In this document: piece by piece, positions 23,259 to 30,217 of the stretch
Layout of the letters: the number at the start of each line of letters is the position of its first letter
Position numbering within the stretch: position 1 is the first letter of the stretch
Source: a virus
DNA: 64,000 bases
Virus record (IMG/VR): IMGVR_UViG_3300017971_000207
Location: 62,001-126,000 of that record
Direction: 5' to 3' (one strand)
Notes under the pieces: generated by a model
Database searches by the model: none
What the model was told of the DNA's origin: nothing
What the model saw: the letters and a program-made list of their open reading frames with translations, nothing else
Translations under genes and position numbers: made by a program

Positions 23259-26200
23259 ATGACGGAGAAAGGCACAGGCTACATCCCATCGCCAGAGGAC
23301 GAGCGGGACTACCCGCTGATAGGCCCAGGCGAGAACGCCCTCTTCGGGGCGCTGAACACAACGGTCCCCACCGAGCATCTAGCAATGCTACCGTTGATCG
23401 ACTTCATCCGTGATCAAGGCGGCACCAACTCGTGCTTTCCTGCGGGCACTCGCGTGCTCCTGGAAGGCTTTACAGAGCGACCTATCGAACAGATTGCTCC
23501 AGGAAACCGTGTGCGGACGCACACAGGCCGAAGCGGTGCCGTCACAAAGGTGTCTGAGAGACCCTACGAGGGGCTGCTGTATTCGATCAAAGTAGGAGGC
23601 TGGATATACCCCCTAGAGGCTACTCCCGAGCACCCCGTAGCCGTCATCGCCAACGTGTCCGCCAGAGCAAAGCACGGAGACTTCGAGCCTGGTGAGCTAA
23701 CGTGGCGCCGGTTTGACGCGATACGTCCAGGAGATCGTGTAGTCATGCCTGCAGACACCCGAGAGTTCCCCGAGGACTATCGGTCTGCGTGGCACGTGCT
23801 GCGCGTAGCGGACTATCTGGAAGGGGAGTACTGGGAGGAAGATGGCGCTGTTCGAGCGGCCATGGGAAGACGGGGGAGTGAGATACCTGCGGAGCTGGGG
23901 CTCACCCCCGATATCGGCAGGCTTCTCGGGCTGTTCCTAGCAGAGGGCAGCTTTCTCAAACCCAGCGGCACTAAACAGGGTGTGGCGTTCACCTTTGCGC
24001 GGCACGAAGCGCTCCTCCACACCTTCGTCTTGGAGGCCATGAGGACACACTTCGACCTGGAGGGCCAGAAGGAGGAGACGGAGCAGAAGCCCAACGTCAC
24101 AACGTTGCTATTCTACAGCTCAACTGTAGCGCAGCTGTTCTACGCTCTGTGCGGAGAAGGGGCGCTACAGAAGCGCGTGCCCGACGTGTTTTTTGAGACA
24201 GGGCGCGACGTGAAGCTCGCACTCATCCGAGGGTGGTTTCAAGGAGATGGGTCTCAAGACCCCGTTCGTCTCCGCAGAAAGAAGGACGGCACTGTGCGCA
24301 AAGCTGCGGCCGTTCAAGGAGTCACAAGCTCTGAGGAGCTCCACCGTGGGCTATACCGCTTAGCCTCTCTCTGTAACATCAAGCTCAGTACGCAGCAGAG
24401 AAAGGTAGCGGAGCATCAAAACGCTGCCGGCCGCGAGCTGAACCTTTACGGGGACAACATCCTAAAGGTGTTCCCCGATGCAGCACCGCGCCTGGAAGCC
24501 GCTGGGATAAAGCTATCGGGACGGACCCGCTACCGAAAGCACGCCTTGGGATATCTGTGCCGCGTAGAGGAGGTTTCTATGCGTGAGGCCCCCGCAGACA
24601 CTAAGGTCTACAACTTGGAAGTCGAGGGGGATCACTCGTACGTTGCCGAGGGCATCGCCGTCCACAACTGCGTCTGGCAATCCATCCAGCAGCAGCACTA
24701 CATCGCACAGGGGGTACACGGGGTGCAGCAACGTCTACCCCTGAGCGTGATGTTCGGCTACTACCACACGCGCCTTCGCGGGGGCACGCAGAGGTTTGAC
24801 AATGGCTGCTTCCCCAGGCTGGCCTGGCAGGTGGCGGAGAAGATCGGATTCTGTATCGAGGACCTGTGGCCCTTCAAGGAGCCCGAGATAAACCGACCGC
24901 CGAGTCTAGATGCCACCTCCGGGGCCATAGACCAGCGGTGGGTGCACGGCTACTACCACATCCTCGGACGCCCACGAGAGGAGGAGGTCCGACAGGCCCT
25001 CTCAAACAACCACCCTGTGGTATTCGGGACCGTCGTCGACAACGATTTCAAGCGGTACAAGGGCTCTAACCTTAGCACCGAGCCTATGAAGCCTCCGACG
25101 GGCCACTCCGGACGCCATATGATGTGCGCAGTTGCGTACGATCAAGACGGTCTGTGGGTGATCAACTCGTGGGGCTGTTACGACGATAAGACGGAGATTC
25201 TAACCGCCGCTGGGTGGAAGTCTTTTGCTGATGTCGTGGTGGGTGAGCCCGTCGCAACGCTTAATAGCCACGGGGAGCTGGAGTACCAGAATACGACTGA
25301 CGTTCAACGCTACATCTACGACGGAGAGTTGTGGTCTTACCAGTCCCAAGGCGTAGACCTTGTTGTGACGCCAAACCACAACATGCTCATAGGACGCCGT
25401 TGTCGCGAAGGCGGTAAGCGCGTCCCCAAGTGGGAGCGCGTTCCGGCTGATCGCATCAACACCAAACACTTCTTGATGAAGAAAACGGCTGCCTGGTCAG
25501 GCGAAGAGCCTCCTTACATTGAGGTCGGTCCCCACAGGATACCAACGGAGCTTTGGGTCGAGTTCCTCGGCTACTTCTTGTCCGAAGGTCATGCCCGAGA
25601 GAACGTGGTCCAACGGCCGGAGCGTGTGGCGCTTAACGGTACGACAGGTCGCGAGAAGCGGTACAGCGCGTGCAGCGAAACTCAGTACCTGGTGGGTATC
25701 CATCAAACCAAGTCTGAAGGTGTCTTCAAGATGGGCGCCTGTCTACGTCGCATGCCTGCCGCCTTCACCCGCATAACAGGGGGTTGGCAGGCAACATCTA
25801 GCCCACTGTGCGAGCATCTTCTCCCGCTCGGAAAAGCGCATCAGAAGTACATTCCTCCCTACGTCAAAAGGCTCTCTCCTCGGCTTCTACGAGTGTTCCT
25901 GAAGGCCGCTTGTCTCGGCGACGGCTCCCCTGTAGGCCGCAACGGCAGCGTCTACTACACCTCGTCCAAGCGGCTTGCTGACGATATACAGGAGGTTGCA
26001 CTAAAGGCCGGGATGTGTGCAGATATACGCGAGGATGATCGCCGCGGTCGTACTAATGCGCGGGGGACCACTCGCTATGTGAACTACCAGGTGGCAATCA
26101 AACCCGTGAGGGGAGAAACCAAACCCAAAGGAGGCTTCACGCCAACAAAGATCCCCTACAAAGGTTTCGTGCGCTGCGTCACAGTACCGAACGGTCTGGT

Positions 26201-26369
26201 CTATGTTCGACGCAATGGTAAGGCGGTCTGGTCGGGCAACTCCGACTGGGGCTGCCCGGACCCATCAGGGTTCTATCGATCGGGGTTCTTTCATATGTCC
26301 TGGGAATGGGTAAACTGGTCAAGTGCCACTGATTGGTGGGCCGTCCAATACCCAAAGATGTTCGTTTAG
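23259..26369 (+). CDS. Papain-like (C1A) cysteine protease with two inteins
   Basis: The extein (about 269 residues) reads GYIPSPEDERDYPL at the N-terminus, then DQGGTNS / CVWQSI (catalytic Cys, corresponding to papain QGxCGSCW), GRHMMCAVAYD (catalytic His region) and WVINSWG / SDWG (Asn motif of papain NSWGxxWG). Intein 1 ends immediately before the catalytic Cys; intein 2 begins immediately after NSWG. The start at 23259 has AGGAGG 7 nt upstream and follows the lipoprotein stop by one nt. No signal peptide is seen. The neighbourhood (membrane protein, lipoproteins) suggests a role in lysis, virion maturation or entry; the sequence does not decide. The precursor should be inactive. Confidence 0.9.
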   Translation: MTEKGTGYIPSPEDERDYPLIGPGENALFGALNTTVPTEHLAMLPLIDFIRDQGGTNSCFPAGTRVLLEGFTERPIEQIAPGNRVRTHTGRSGAVTKVSERPYEGLLYSIKVGGWIYPLEATPEHPVAVIANVSARAKHGDFEPGELTWRRFDAIRPGDRVVMPADTREFPEDYRSAWHVLRVADYLEGEYWEEDGAVRAAMGRRGSEIPAELGLTPDIGRLLGLFLAEGSFLKPSGTKQGVAFTFARHEALLHTFVLEAMRTHFDLEGQKEETEQKPNVTTLLFYSSTVAQLFYALCGEGALQKRVPDVFFETGRDVKLALIRGWFQGDGSQDPVRLRRKKDGTVRKAAAVQGVTSSEELHRGLYRLASLCNIKLSTQQRKVAEHQNAAGRELNLYGDNILKVFPDAAPRLEAAGIKLSGRTRYRKHALGYLCRVEEVSMREAPADTKVYNLEVEGDHSYVAEGIAVHNCVWQSIQQQHYIAQGVHGVQQRLPLSVMFGYYHTRLRGGTQRFDNGCFPRLAWQVAEKIGFCIEDLWPFKEPEINRPPSLDATSGAIDQRWVHGYYHILGRPREEEVRQALSNNHPVVFGTVVDNDFKRYKGSNLSTEPMKPPTGHSGRHMMCAVAYDQDGLWVINSWGCYDDKTEILTAAGWKSFADVVVGEPVATLNSHGELEYQNTTDVQRYIYDGELWSYQSQGVDLVVTPNHNMLIGRRCREGGKRVPKWERVPADRINTKHFLMKKTAAWSGEEPPYIEVGPHRIPTELWVEFLGYFLSEGHARENVVQRPERVALNGTTGREKRYSACSETQYLVGIHQTKSEGVFKMGACLRRMPAAFTRITGGWQATSSPLCEHLLPLGKAHQKYIPPYVKRLSPRLLRVFLKAACLGDGSPVGRNGSVYYTSSKRLADDIQEVALKAGMCADIREDDRRGRTNARGTTRYVNYQVAIKPVRGETKPKGGFTPTKIPYKGFVRCVTVPNGLVYVRRNGKAVWSGNSDWGCPDPSGFYRSGFFHMSWEWVNWSSATDWWAVQYPKMFV
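23433..24668 (+). other. Intein 1 of the protease (412 aa), before the catalytic Cys
   Basis: Begins CFPAGTRVLLEGF, block B ATPEHPVAV, ends IAVHN; the +1 residue is the protease's catalytic Cys (24669-24671). Degenerate LAGLIDADG motifs LLGLFLAEGSF and LIRGWFQGDGS are present. Confidence 0.93.
25176..26240 (+). other. Intein 2 of the protease (355 aa), after the NSWG motif
   Basis: Begins CYDDKTEILTAAGWKSF, block B TPNHNMLIG, ends AVWSGN with +1 Ser. The penultimate residue is Gly, not His. DOD-like motifs FLGYFLSEGHA and FLKAACLGDGS are visible. Confidence 0.9.
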
Positions 26370-26381
26370 GAGACCAACACA

Positions 26382-26738
26382 ATGAATCGTGAGCTAAACC
26401 GCTTGTTAGAGAGCGTACGTGCAGAGCTGGCAGAGGGCCTCCCCAAAGGGAAGTACCTGGGCCTACGAGACGCAAAAAGCATCGACATGAACCGTGTCCG
26501 GGTTGATCTAGAGACCACCTCTGGGGACAATCTAGGGGGCAACATCGAAACCCTCTTGAGAGGTGAGGACGATGTAAGGTGGCTTACGAGGCCGCCGCGA
26601 CGAGGGGAGGGCACCGCGAGCTTCACCATCTTCGTCCGGGACCCGGACGAGTTCAAGTACCTGTGGAACACGTTGGAGCGTGCAGAGATCTACGACGACA
26701 CTATCCTAAACTTCTACGTCAGCGTCACGGACATCTAG
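26382..26738 (+). CDS. Unknown protein with the shared N-terminal peptide (118 aa)
   Basis: The N-terminus MNRELNRLLESVRAELAEG is an amphipathic helix also found, with variations, on the proteins at 44211, 44774, 51209, 52018 and 53398. The rest alternates short strands (VRVDLETTSG, ASFTIFVRDP, ILNFYVSVTDI) and appears to be a small alpha/beta domain. It starts 10 nt after the protease. A virion or packaged protein is inferred from the N-terminal peptide. Confidence 0.65.
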   Translation: MNRELNRLLESVRAELAEGLPKGKYLGLRDAKSIDMNRVRVDLETTSGDNLGGNIETLLRGEDDVRWLTRPPRRGEGTASFTIFVRDPDEFKYLWNTLERAEIYDDTILNFYVSVTDI

Positions 26739-26747
26739 GATATCGAC

Positions 26748-27089
26748 ATGCACCACCTTCCCTTCTTACTCATGCTGGCCCTCATGGTCTGCATGCTCCC
26801 CGCCTGCCCGGACCCTGTCATCCCTGGCCCTCAATGGGACGGGGGGTCTGTTGAGCCCGACCCCGTTCTACCCCCTGGTGTTGATGCCAACGAGGCTGCC
26901 TGCAAGCGCCTAGAGGAGCTGCAGTGCAAGTCAAAGGATGGGCGCAACCTCTGGGAGCCCACACCCGGCGGCGTCTCCTGCGTCGACGTGTTCCGCAACG
27001 CAGAGAAGAATGGGGTCAACCTACACCCTGCGTGTTTGGCTAAAATAGAACGCTGTGAGGATAGGCATCGGTGTACCGACAAGGGCTAG
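26748..27089 (+). CDS. Small lipoprotein whose 3' end has been replaced (113 aa)
   Basis: Signal sequence FLLMLALMVCMLPAC with a lipobox LPAC, then a Pro/Gly linker and a Cys-rich helical domain (CKRLEELQCKS, CVDVFRN, CLAKIERCEDRHRC). Six Cys in about 80 residues suggest disulphides outside the cytoplasm. The last 15 codons (27042-27089) are recoded relative to a second copy at 27866-27913, with the HNH island between them. Its stop overlaps the stop of the convergent HNH gene by 4 nt. Confidence 0.7.
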   Translation: MHHLPFLLMLALMVCMLPACPDPVIPGPQWDGGSVEPDPVLPPGVDANEAACKRLEELQCKSKDGRNLWEPTPGGVSCVDVFRNAEKNGVNLHPACLAKIERCEDRHRCTDKG

Positions 27090-27592
27090 TCCAGATGCGC
27101 CCATAAACGGCGTGTGACAAGTGCATGCACCAGGCTCTCACTGACATGGTACTTCTCCGCCAAGCTTCTCAGGGACACCTTTCGAGGGACGTATCTCCGC
27201 CTGATGTCTCGCACCTGTTCAGGAGTAAGCTTGGCGGACCCGTTGGCTTCGCCTGGGTGTGCAACGTGTCGTCCTTTGGACATCATGTCTCTCATGTTAT
27301 CCGTGTGGGTCCCAACCCACAGGTGCTCTGGGTTGACGCAGGGTGGGTTGTCACACTTGTGCAGAACACAGAGCCCCTCGGGTATAGGGCCGCGGGTAAG
27401 CTCCCAAGATACTCGGTGGGCATAGGTAGATATGCTGCTGAGTTCCTGTCGGCTCCCCTGCCTGAAGAACCCATACTGGGTACGGGAGTGTCGAGGACCC
27501 GTCCAAAGCCAACAATCTCCACTACAGTCCACATGTTTCCAGAATCGCTCGGTCTCGACCAGGCCGAAGGTAGTCTGCTGTCTTGCTGTCAT
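27086..27592 (-). CDS. HNH homing endonuclease (168 aa)
   Basis: An HNH nuclease of the phage free-standing type: CWLWTG, then YAHRVSWELTRG, VLHKCDNPPCVNPEHLW (the HNH core with Cys pair) and GTHTDNMRDM. A C-terminal HTH (LAEKYHVSESLVHALVTR) provides DNA binding. It is on the minus strand within a plus-strand gene block and is flanked by two versions of the lipoprotein gene's 3' end. The ATG overlaps the stop of the ribbon-helix-helix gene by 4 nt. Confidence 0.88.
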   Translation of the reverse strand: MTARQQTTFGLVETERFWKHVDCSGDCWLWTGPRHSRTQYGFFRQGSRQELSSISTYAHRVSWELTRGPIPEGLCVLHKCDNPPCVNPEHLWVGTHTDNMRDMMSKGRHVAHPGEANGSAKLTPEQVRDIRRRYVPRKVSLRSLAEKYHVSESLVHALVTRRLWAHLD

Positions 27593-27819
27593 GATGCAGG
27601 AGGCTCCGCAGGCGTACGAAGACCTCGGACCGCGACTAGCTGGGCTTCCAGAGATTGCTCTGCCTTCGGCAGCTCCTTGGCCAAGAACTCCCCCAACGCT
27701 TCCTTGATCAGCTTGTTTAGCGTAGTCTCTCTGTAGTCGGCTAGGAACTTGAGACGCTTGTGGGTAAAAGGATACAACCTAACAGTGATTTTGACAGGAT
27801 CTTCGTCTTTTGACTCCAT
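27589..27819 (-). CDS. Ribbon-helix-helix protein, likely repressor of the HNH gene (76 aa)
   Basis: VKITVRLYPFTHKRLKFLAD, then TTLNKLIKEALGEFLAKEL, is a CopG/MetJ-type RHH domain: an N-terminal strand and two helices. An 18-bp palindrome six nt upstream of the start overlaps the promoter region and is a natural operator. It is translationally coupled to the downstream HNH endonuclease, so it probably limits nuclease expression. Confidence 0.75.
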   Translation of the reverse strand: MESKDEDPVKITVRLYPFTHKRLKFLADYRETTLNKLIKEALGEFLAKELPKAEQSLEAQLVAVRGLRTPAEPPAS

Positions 27820-27824
27820 AATAG

Positions 27825-27842
27825 GAGTATGGCGGCATACTC
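27825..27842. promoter_or_regulatory. Palindromic operator for the RHH/HNH pair
   Basis: GAGTATG-GCGG-CATACTC, perfect 7-bp arms, between a TTGACG -35-like hexamer and a TATTAT sequence that runs into the start codon at 27819. Typical placement for RHH autorepression. Confidence 0.6.
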
Positions 27843-27865
27843 AAGAGTTGCCGTCAAACCAACCG

Positions 27866-27913
27866 AAGATCGAAAAGTGTGAGGACCGTCACAGCTGCAC
27901 CGACAAAGGATAG
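27866..27913 (+). pseudogene. Orphan 3' end of the lipoprotein gene
   Basis: These 16 codons encode KIEKCEDRHSCTDKG and a stop, against KIERCEDRHRCTDKG at the true end of the lipoprotein (27042-27089). DNA identity is 34 of 48, with eight of thirteen conserved residues using a different synonymous codon. The AAAGGA used as ribosome site by the gene at 27917 lies inside this copy. That suggests it is the ancestral gene end, displaced by insertion of the island. Confidence 0.75.
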
Positions 27914-27916
27914 CCC

Positions 27917-29434
27917 ATGACCAGCAAGGCACAATTGACCGAGGAGATGCGGCGCCTGATGGGTGTTGCGCCACGACCGCTGGGGCCTTGGTCAGATAGA
28001 CCAGAGGAGACCTGGAAAGAGCCGATCACCACAAAGCTCGATGAGGCCAAGCTCAAGGTAGACTGGGACGAGGGGATAAAGATAGTCGACCAGGCTCTGA
28101 ACAAGCTTCGGACGACCGGCCCCAAGTGGCTGAAGGGCCTTGTAGGGGACGACTGGAAGGCAGGGAAGGTCCAGAAGACCAAAGGCAAAGGAGCCCAGAA
28201 GAAGTACACCGGGCGCCTTCGGCTCTTTGTGGGCCCCTCTGTCAGCAACGCCAGCAAGACCGTTGTGGTGACCCTGACGCAGACAGAGGCGCCGGGAGAG
28301 CACGACTACTACACCGGCGTATACACCACAGGGCTAATCGAGATCGACGCCTCCTGTAAGCTACTGTTGGGCAAAAAGGGTGTAGGCGGCGCCAAGGTGG
28401 GCCTACCCGACCTAAGCGCCATTCAGGACCTTACTGCCAGCGTGCTTACCACCTTTAAGCCTTACCTTGAAAAGCACTTTGGTAGCCCGAGTGGAGAGGA
28501 TGCGAAGGACCTCGCTAAGGATACCCTAAACGACGCGGCACAAGAGCTACTACCGTGGCTCAAGGGCCTTACAGGCGACAAGTGGTATGCTTCCTCAGTG
28601 GGCCCAGAGACGCTGCGACTCCACGTCGGTCTAAGCTACGCCGACGCGCCGATCTCGATGACCATAATCCTGAAGTACGACCCCATCAAGGGGACCTTCA
28701 CCGCAACAGCTCGCGCCTTCTCCGGGGAGGGGCTGATGGATAAGGTCACCAAGGACAATCTCAAGTCGGATGGTCTGCAGGGGGTTGTCGCCATCGCGAA
28801 AAGCTTACAGCCGGTGATAAAGCTGGCGTCCGAGGCTGCTCAAGAGGTCGCGGCGACGAACACCGAGGAGATCATCTTGGACGCTGTCGCGAACTTGGTA
28901 GCCGATGGTCTGGTGTGGCTAAAGGATGTAACCGGCGAACCGGACGGCTGGAAGATCACAAAACCTACGGAGCACGACCCCTGGATGTACTTCAACCTGA
29001 ACCCGCCGGGGAAGAGCTTCACCTTGACGGTCGGAGTGGTGGTTGACCCGTTGGACGAGGGCGAGGGCTTCCAGGTCATCACGGACGTTCTAGGCAAACA
29101 GGGACAGCCCTTTGCCCACCACGGTCCTGTGATCGCTAGTGAGGACGACCTAAAGGACCTAGTCAAGGTGGCTTTGAAGCCTGTTGAGAAGAACATCAAG
29201 GAGGTCATCAAAGCGGAGGGGGCCAAGGTCCTTACCTTGATCAAAGATATTCGCACAGACTACAAGAAGATGCGCAAGGGCCTTGTCATGGCACGTGCCG
29301 CCTTGGAGTTCGTCAGCGAGAAGCTAGAGGTGGAGGATTTCACGGGGGTCGAGGCAAAATGCCTGGAGTTCGAGGAGAAGCTCGGCGCGGCACTCGACAG
29401 CTCGAAGCAGCTTCGCTCAAAGCTCCCTTACTAA
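27917..29434 (+). CDS. Three-module repeat protein (505 aa)
   Basis: After a head RRLMGVAPRPLGPW the chain contains three copies of a roughly 100-residue module, each a helix, a signature (WLKGLVGDDW, WLKGLTGDKW, WLKDVTGEPDGW) and a beta-rich part (RLRLFVG, LRLHVGLSY, MYFNLNPPGKSFTLTVGV). A C-terminal coiled-coil-like helical region follows (YKKMRKGLVMARAALEFVSE). The next gene has the same head, one module and the same tail. No known family recognised. Repeated beta modules on a virus-encoded protein suggest a structural or packaged protein; that is inference. Confidence 0.75.
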   Translation: MTSKAQLTEEMRRLMGVAPRPLGPWSDRPEETWKEPITTKLDEAKLKVDWDEGIKIVDQALNKLRTTGPKWLKGLVGDDWKAGKVQKTKGKGAQKKYTGRLRLFVGPSVSNASKTVVVTLTQTEAPGEHDYYTGVYTTGLIEIDASCKLLLGKKGVGGAKVGLPDLSAIQDLTASVLTTFKPYLEKHFGSPSGEDAKDLAKDTLNDAAQELLPWLKGLTGDKWYASSVGPETLRLHVGLSYADAPISMTIILKYDPIKGTFTATARAFSGEGLMDKVTKDNLKSDGLQGVVAIAKSLQPVIKLASEAAQEVAATNTEEIILDAVANLVADGLVWLKDVTGEPDGWKITKPTEHDPWMYFNLNPPGKSFTLTVGVVVDPLDEGEGFQVITDVLGKQGQPFAHHGPVIASEDDLKDLVKVALKPVEKNIKEVIKAEGAKVLTLIKDIRTDYKKMRKGLVMARAALEFVSEKLEVEDFTGVEAKCLEFEEKLGAALDSSKQLRSKLPY

Positions 29435-29477
29435 GATGAACGCCATGAGATGACGAACAGGGAATGAGGAGAACAAG

Positions 29478-30215
29478 GTGAGCAAACTGCAAGAGCAGCG
29501 GCGATTGATGGGGCTAGAGCCTCGACCTATGGGGCCATGGGCTCAGGACGCAGAGGGCGCGGGTCCTCCTGATGAGGAGATAGTAGAGGCGACCCAAGGA
29601 CCCTGGGTAAAGATGAACCGCGCCCTCAAGAAGGCAGAAAAAGACGGGGTCTCCTGGATCAAAACGAACGTAGCCGACCGAGACTGGAAGACCTCCCTAA
29701 CCACGGCCGACAAGAATTACCCCTACGGGCGGCTGGAGATCTACCTTCTTAGCCCCGAGGGAGTTTTCGAGAAGAACCTCTGGGACCTGACCATCTACCT
29801 AACGTGGACCGCATCCTTAAGCTCAGACACAGACCCCAAGTTCAAAGCGCGCATCCGTTTGGAGGACAAGCAAGGCCAGGTTCACGTGGAGGAGACCAAG
29901 GAAGAGGTCAGCGCTGCGGACATCAAGGACCTCAAGAACCTGCTACTGCTGCCCAACAAGAAAGCTTTGGCCGATGCTTTTGCCCCCGGAGCCCAACAGA
30001 AGAAGTCGTTGAAGGACCTCCGGCGAGCATACAAGGATGCTCGCCAGAACCTCGTCTCTATGAGGGACAAGATCGAGGTTCTCAGCCAGCACCTAGAGAA
30101 AAGCGCGCTCGCGGATGTAAAGGATTCGGCTCAAGAGCTGTACAGCATGGAACTCAAGCTATCCTCAGCAATAAAGAAGCTGCGGAACTCTGCGGCCACC
30201 GCCGCAGAGTTCTAA
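29478..30215 (+). CDS. One-module paralogue of the repeat protein (245 aa)
   Basis: Head QRRLMGLEPRPMGPW matches the previous protein, followed by a single module (VSWIKTNVADRDW, then GRLEIYLLSPEG, LTIYLTWTAS) and the same helical tail (LRRAYKDARQNLVSMRDKIE). GTG start with AGGAGA upstream. The 3' end encodes a hairpin (30186-30211) just before the stop. It converges with the ribonucleotide reductase gene. Confidence 0.72.
   Translation: MSKLQEQRRLMGLEPRPMGPWAQDAEGAGPPDEEIVEATQGPWVKMNRALKKAEKDGVSWIKTNVADRDWKTSLTTADKNYPYGRLEIYLLSPEGVFEKNLWDLTIYLTWTASLSSDTDPKFKARIRLEDKQGQVHVEETKEEVSAADIKDLKNLLLLPNKKALADAFAPGAQQKKSLKDLRRAYKDARQNLVSMRDKIEVLSQHLEKSALADVKDSAQELYSMELKLSSAIKKLRNSAATAAEF
30186..30211. 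terminator. Hairpin between convergent genes
   Basis: AACTCTGCGGC-CACC-GCCGCAGAGTT, a perfect 11-bp stem with a 4-nt loop in the last codons of the plus-strand gene, 7 nt before the reductase stop codon. No U-run follows, so termination efficiency is uncertain. Confidence 0.45.
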
Positions 30216-30217
30216 CC

